From NCBI RefSeq assembly GCF_000685355.1, contig NZ_JHET01000008.1:178260-242259 (forward strand): a DNA stretch of 64,000 nt, in the 5' to 3' direction. Made by a program: the position numbers and the translations under genes. A model generated the notes under the pieces. The model was not told the origin of the DNA. It did not search any database and saw only the letters and a list, made by a program, of their open reading frames with translations. Below, one piece after another: positions 62,374-64,000 of the stretch; position 1 is the stretch's first letter, and every line of letters starts with the position of its first letter. The stretch comes from Microbacterium sp. CH12i (lineage in GTDB: Bacteria; Actinomycetota; Actinomycetes; Actinomycetales; Microbacteriaceae).

Positions 62374-64000
62374 CTACGAGGTCAGCTCAGAGTTACTGGG
62401 CAGGCGCCCGGCGATCTCTTCGATGACGTCGTCGCCGACACGGGCCTGCTCGAACGGCGCGTCAATTTCGGCGCGATCCAGCAGTTCGGTCATCCGACGC
62501 TGACGCTGACGGGTGATGAGCGTCACAACACGACCCGAACGACCGGCGCGACCCGTGCGACCTGAGCGGTGCATGTAGGTCTTGTACTCGTCCGGCGCAT
62601 CAGCCTGCACCACCAGGTCGATGTCGTCGACGTGGATGCCGCGGGCTGCGACATCAGTGGCAACAAGAACCTGCACGCGACCAGAGGTCAGACGCTCGAG
62701 GTTGCGGGTGCGCTTGGCCTGGTTGAGGTCACCGTGCAGCGACACCGCAGGGATGCCGGCGTCATCGAACTGCTCGGCAAGCATCTCCGCGTACGCACGT
62801 GTGCGAGCGAAGACGAGAGTCTTGCCCTTACGGTCGACCAGTGAAGTCAAGACCTCAGCCTTGTCGCGGTGCTCGATCACGAGCACGCGGTGCTCGATCG
62901 TTCCGGAATCCTGGTCTTCACCAGCGACCTCGAACACCGCCGGGTCCACGAGGAACTCGTCAACGAGCGCAGCGACCTCGCGGTCAAGCGTCGCCGAGAA
63001 CAGCAGCTTCTGGCTGCCCTCCTGCGTGTGACGGAGGATGCGCTGCACCGGCTCAACAAATCCGAGTTCACACATGTGGTCGGCCTCGTCGAGGACAGCA
63101 ATGCGGCAGTCAGACAGGTCCAGCTTGCGCTGGTTGATGAGATCTTCGATGCGCCCGGGAGTGCCGATGACGATGTCGACGCCCTTCTTCAACGCACCGA
63201 CCTGACGTCCCTGAGGTACGCCACCATAGATTTGCGTGGTGAACAGACCAACACTGCGCGCGATCGGCTGGATCGTGCGGTCAAGCTGCAACGCGAGCTC
63301 ACGCGTCGGGGCGAGGATGATCGCACGGGGCGAGCGACCGAACTCACGACGCTTGCCCGCCTGCGACTTCAGCACGCGCTCGACGAGCGGAGCACCGAAG
63401 GCGATGGTCTTGCCCGAGCCTGTGCGGCCACGTGCGAGCACGTCGCGTCCATCGAGGACGGCGGGGATGGTGGCGGCCTGAATCGGGAACGGCGCTGCCG
63501 CTCCCATTCCGGTCAGGATCTCGACGATGTTCGAGCCGATGCCGAGGTCAGCAAATGTGGTGCCATCAACCTCAGGTGCCGCAACGACCTTCGCCTCGAG
63601 ACGCGCGTGAACGACGTCCTCGGTGGGCTCGAACGGCTTTGCAGCTGTGTTGTTCCAATCGTCACGGGTCGGACGCTGCTCGCTGCGACGATCATCGCGA
63701 CGCGGACGCTCGTCACTGAAGTTGCGACCCTCAACACGAGGACGCGCGTTATAGCGAGGACGCTCTCCGCCGCTGTCGGCGCGGTTCGGGCGCTCGGTAC
63801 GGGCCGGACGCTCGTCCCGGTTGAAGCGGGGACGTTCAGCACCACGGTCGGAGTTGTAACGAGGACGGTCGCCGCCACGCTCGTCACGTGCCGGACGGTC
63901 GTCACGTGCCGGACGCTCATCGCGGTTGAAACGGGGACGCTCAGCGCCACGATCACTGTTGTAACGCGGGCGGTCACCACCACGCTCGTCACGTGCCGGA
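62374..64000 (-). CDS. DEAD-box RNA helicase, N-terminus beyond the window
   Basis: Partial; at least 541 residues to the window edge. Core motifs: FADLGIGSNIVEILTGMGAA then PFPIQAATIPAVL (Q motif), GRTGSGKT, PTRELALQL, DEAD in VLDEADHMCELG, SAT in LLFSATLD, and HRSGRTGRAGRSG. The region before the core (bases 63640-64000) encodes Arg/Asp-rich repeats of about 35 residues (RPRFNRDERPARDD, RPRYNSDRGAE), a low-complexity RNA-binding or phase-separating tail placed N-terminal here. Likely acts in ribosome assembly or cold-stress mRNA handling. Confidence 0.9.
   Translation of the reverse strand, partial: PARDERGGDRPRYNSDRGAERPRFNRDERPARDDRPARDERGGDRPRYNSDRGAERPRFNRDERPARTERPNRADSGGERPRYNARPRVEGRNFSDERPRRDDRRSEQRPTRDDWNNTAAKPFEPTEDVVHARLEAKVVAAPEVDGTTFADLGIGSNIVEILTGMGAAAPFPIQAATIPAVLDGRDVLARGRTGSGKTIAFGAPLVERVLKSQAGKRREFGRSPRAIILAPTRELALQLDRTIQPIARSVGLFTTQIYGGVPQGRQVGALKKGVDIVIGTPGRIEDLINQRKLDLSDCRIAVLDEADHMCELGFVEPVQRILRHTQEGSQKLLFSATLDREVAALVDEFLVDPAVFEVAGEDQDSGTIEHRVLVIEHRDKAEVLTSLVDRKGKTLVFARTRAYAEMLAEQFDDAGIPAVSLHGDLNQAKRTRNLERLTSGRVQVLVATDVAARGIHVDDIDLVVQADAPDEYKTYMHRSGRTGRAGRSGRVVTLITRQRQRRMTELLDRAEIDAPFEQARVGDDVIEEIAGRLPSNSELTS
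63878..64000. repeat. 105-bp coding tandem repeat at the window end
   Basis: CGCTCGTCACGTGCCGGA at 63878 recurs at 63983, 105 bp later, and the intervening sequence also resembles the block before it. It encodes the repeated Arg/Asp/Gly/Glu segments of the RNA helicase and continues past the edge. Confidence 0.7.

Noticed and set aside
1..64000. tRNA, rRNA, CRISPR array, transposase or integrase genes
   Set aside because: Looked for but none seen; the only repeats are short tandem arrays and coding repeats.

Overview
The window is 64 kb of GC-rich chromosome from an actinobacterium. Codon style, the very frequent GGATGC/GCATCC words, actinobacterial-type gene families (mycoredoxin, Rv2578c-like radical SAM protein, EccC, RDD/FHA proteins) and REP-like motifs of the CCCTGAGC..GAAGGG kind suggest Microbacteriaceae, probably Microbacterium or a close relative. 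This placement is inference; there is no rRNA in the window and I saw no tRNA, transposase or CRISPR array.

Layout. 1-16.7 kb is mostly housekeeping and metabolic: an amidase, a small stress-type protein, an ABC exporter followed by a DesK/DesR-like two-component system (1691-5333) facing a fatty-acid desaturase, a Tat/lipoprotein intradiol dioxygenase, an L-2-hydroxyglutarate oxidase, a GT2-GtrA mannosyltransferase-type protein, a mycoredoxin, an MFS sugar symporter, an aldehyde dehydrogenase, a zinc peptidase and malate dehydrogenase. 46.2-64 kb is again ordinary: Tag glycosylase, acyl-CoA oxidase, OsmC/Ohr protein, RecQ, GNAT, pirin, LysR, an EamA exporter, a YkoEDC-like ECF importer, acyl-CoA dehydrogenase, a VanY-type peptidase, radical SAM protein, YaeQ and a DEAD-box RNA helicase cut by the window end.

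The striking part is 16.7-46.0 kb: about 20 consecutive minus-strand genes, many overlapping by 1-4 bases. In transcription order they are a roughly 2036-residue surface protein (11 Ig-like plus 5 Fn3 domains), MoxR ATPase, DUF58, TgpA-like transglutaminase, RDD-FHA protein, PP2C phosphatase, FHA protein, Ser/Thr kinase, second RDD-FHA protein, FHA-bearing EccC/EssC secretion ATPase, Esx protein, SPOR-like protein and an orphan solute-binding lipoprotein. Then come two tandem effector modules (WXG100-like carrier plus partner effector, one with a CDI-tRNase-like C-terminus, plus two unknown proteins) and an FHA-winged-helix protein. The first half matches the bifidobacterial PFNA cluster (fn3, AAA-ATPase, DUF58, transglutaminase, kinase); here it runs directly into a minimal type VII secretion locus. 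The simplest reading is a phospho-regulated secretion and cell-surface contact system that delivers toxins, but no EccB, EccD, EccE or MycP is encoded nearby.

Quality warning: ten genes carry eleven single-base frameshifts (9 deletions, 2 insertions), each of which restores a conserved protein when one base is added or removed. This looks like uncorrected assembly error rather than gene decay, so 'pseudogene' entries should be read as probably intact genes in the organism.
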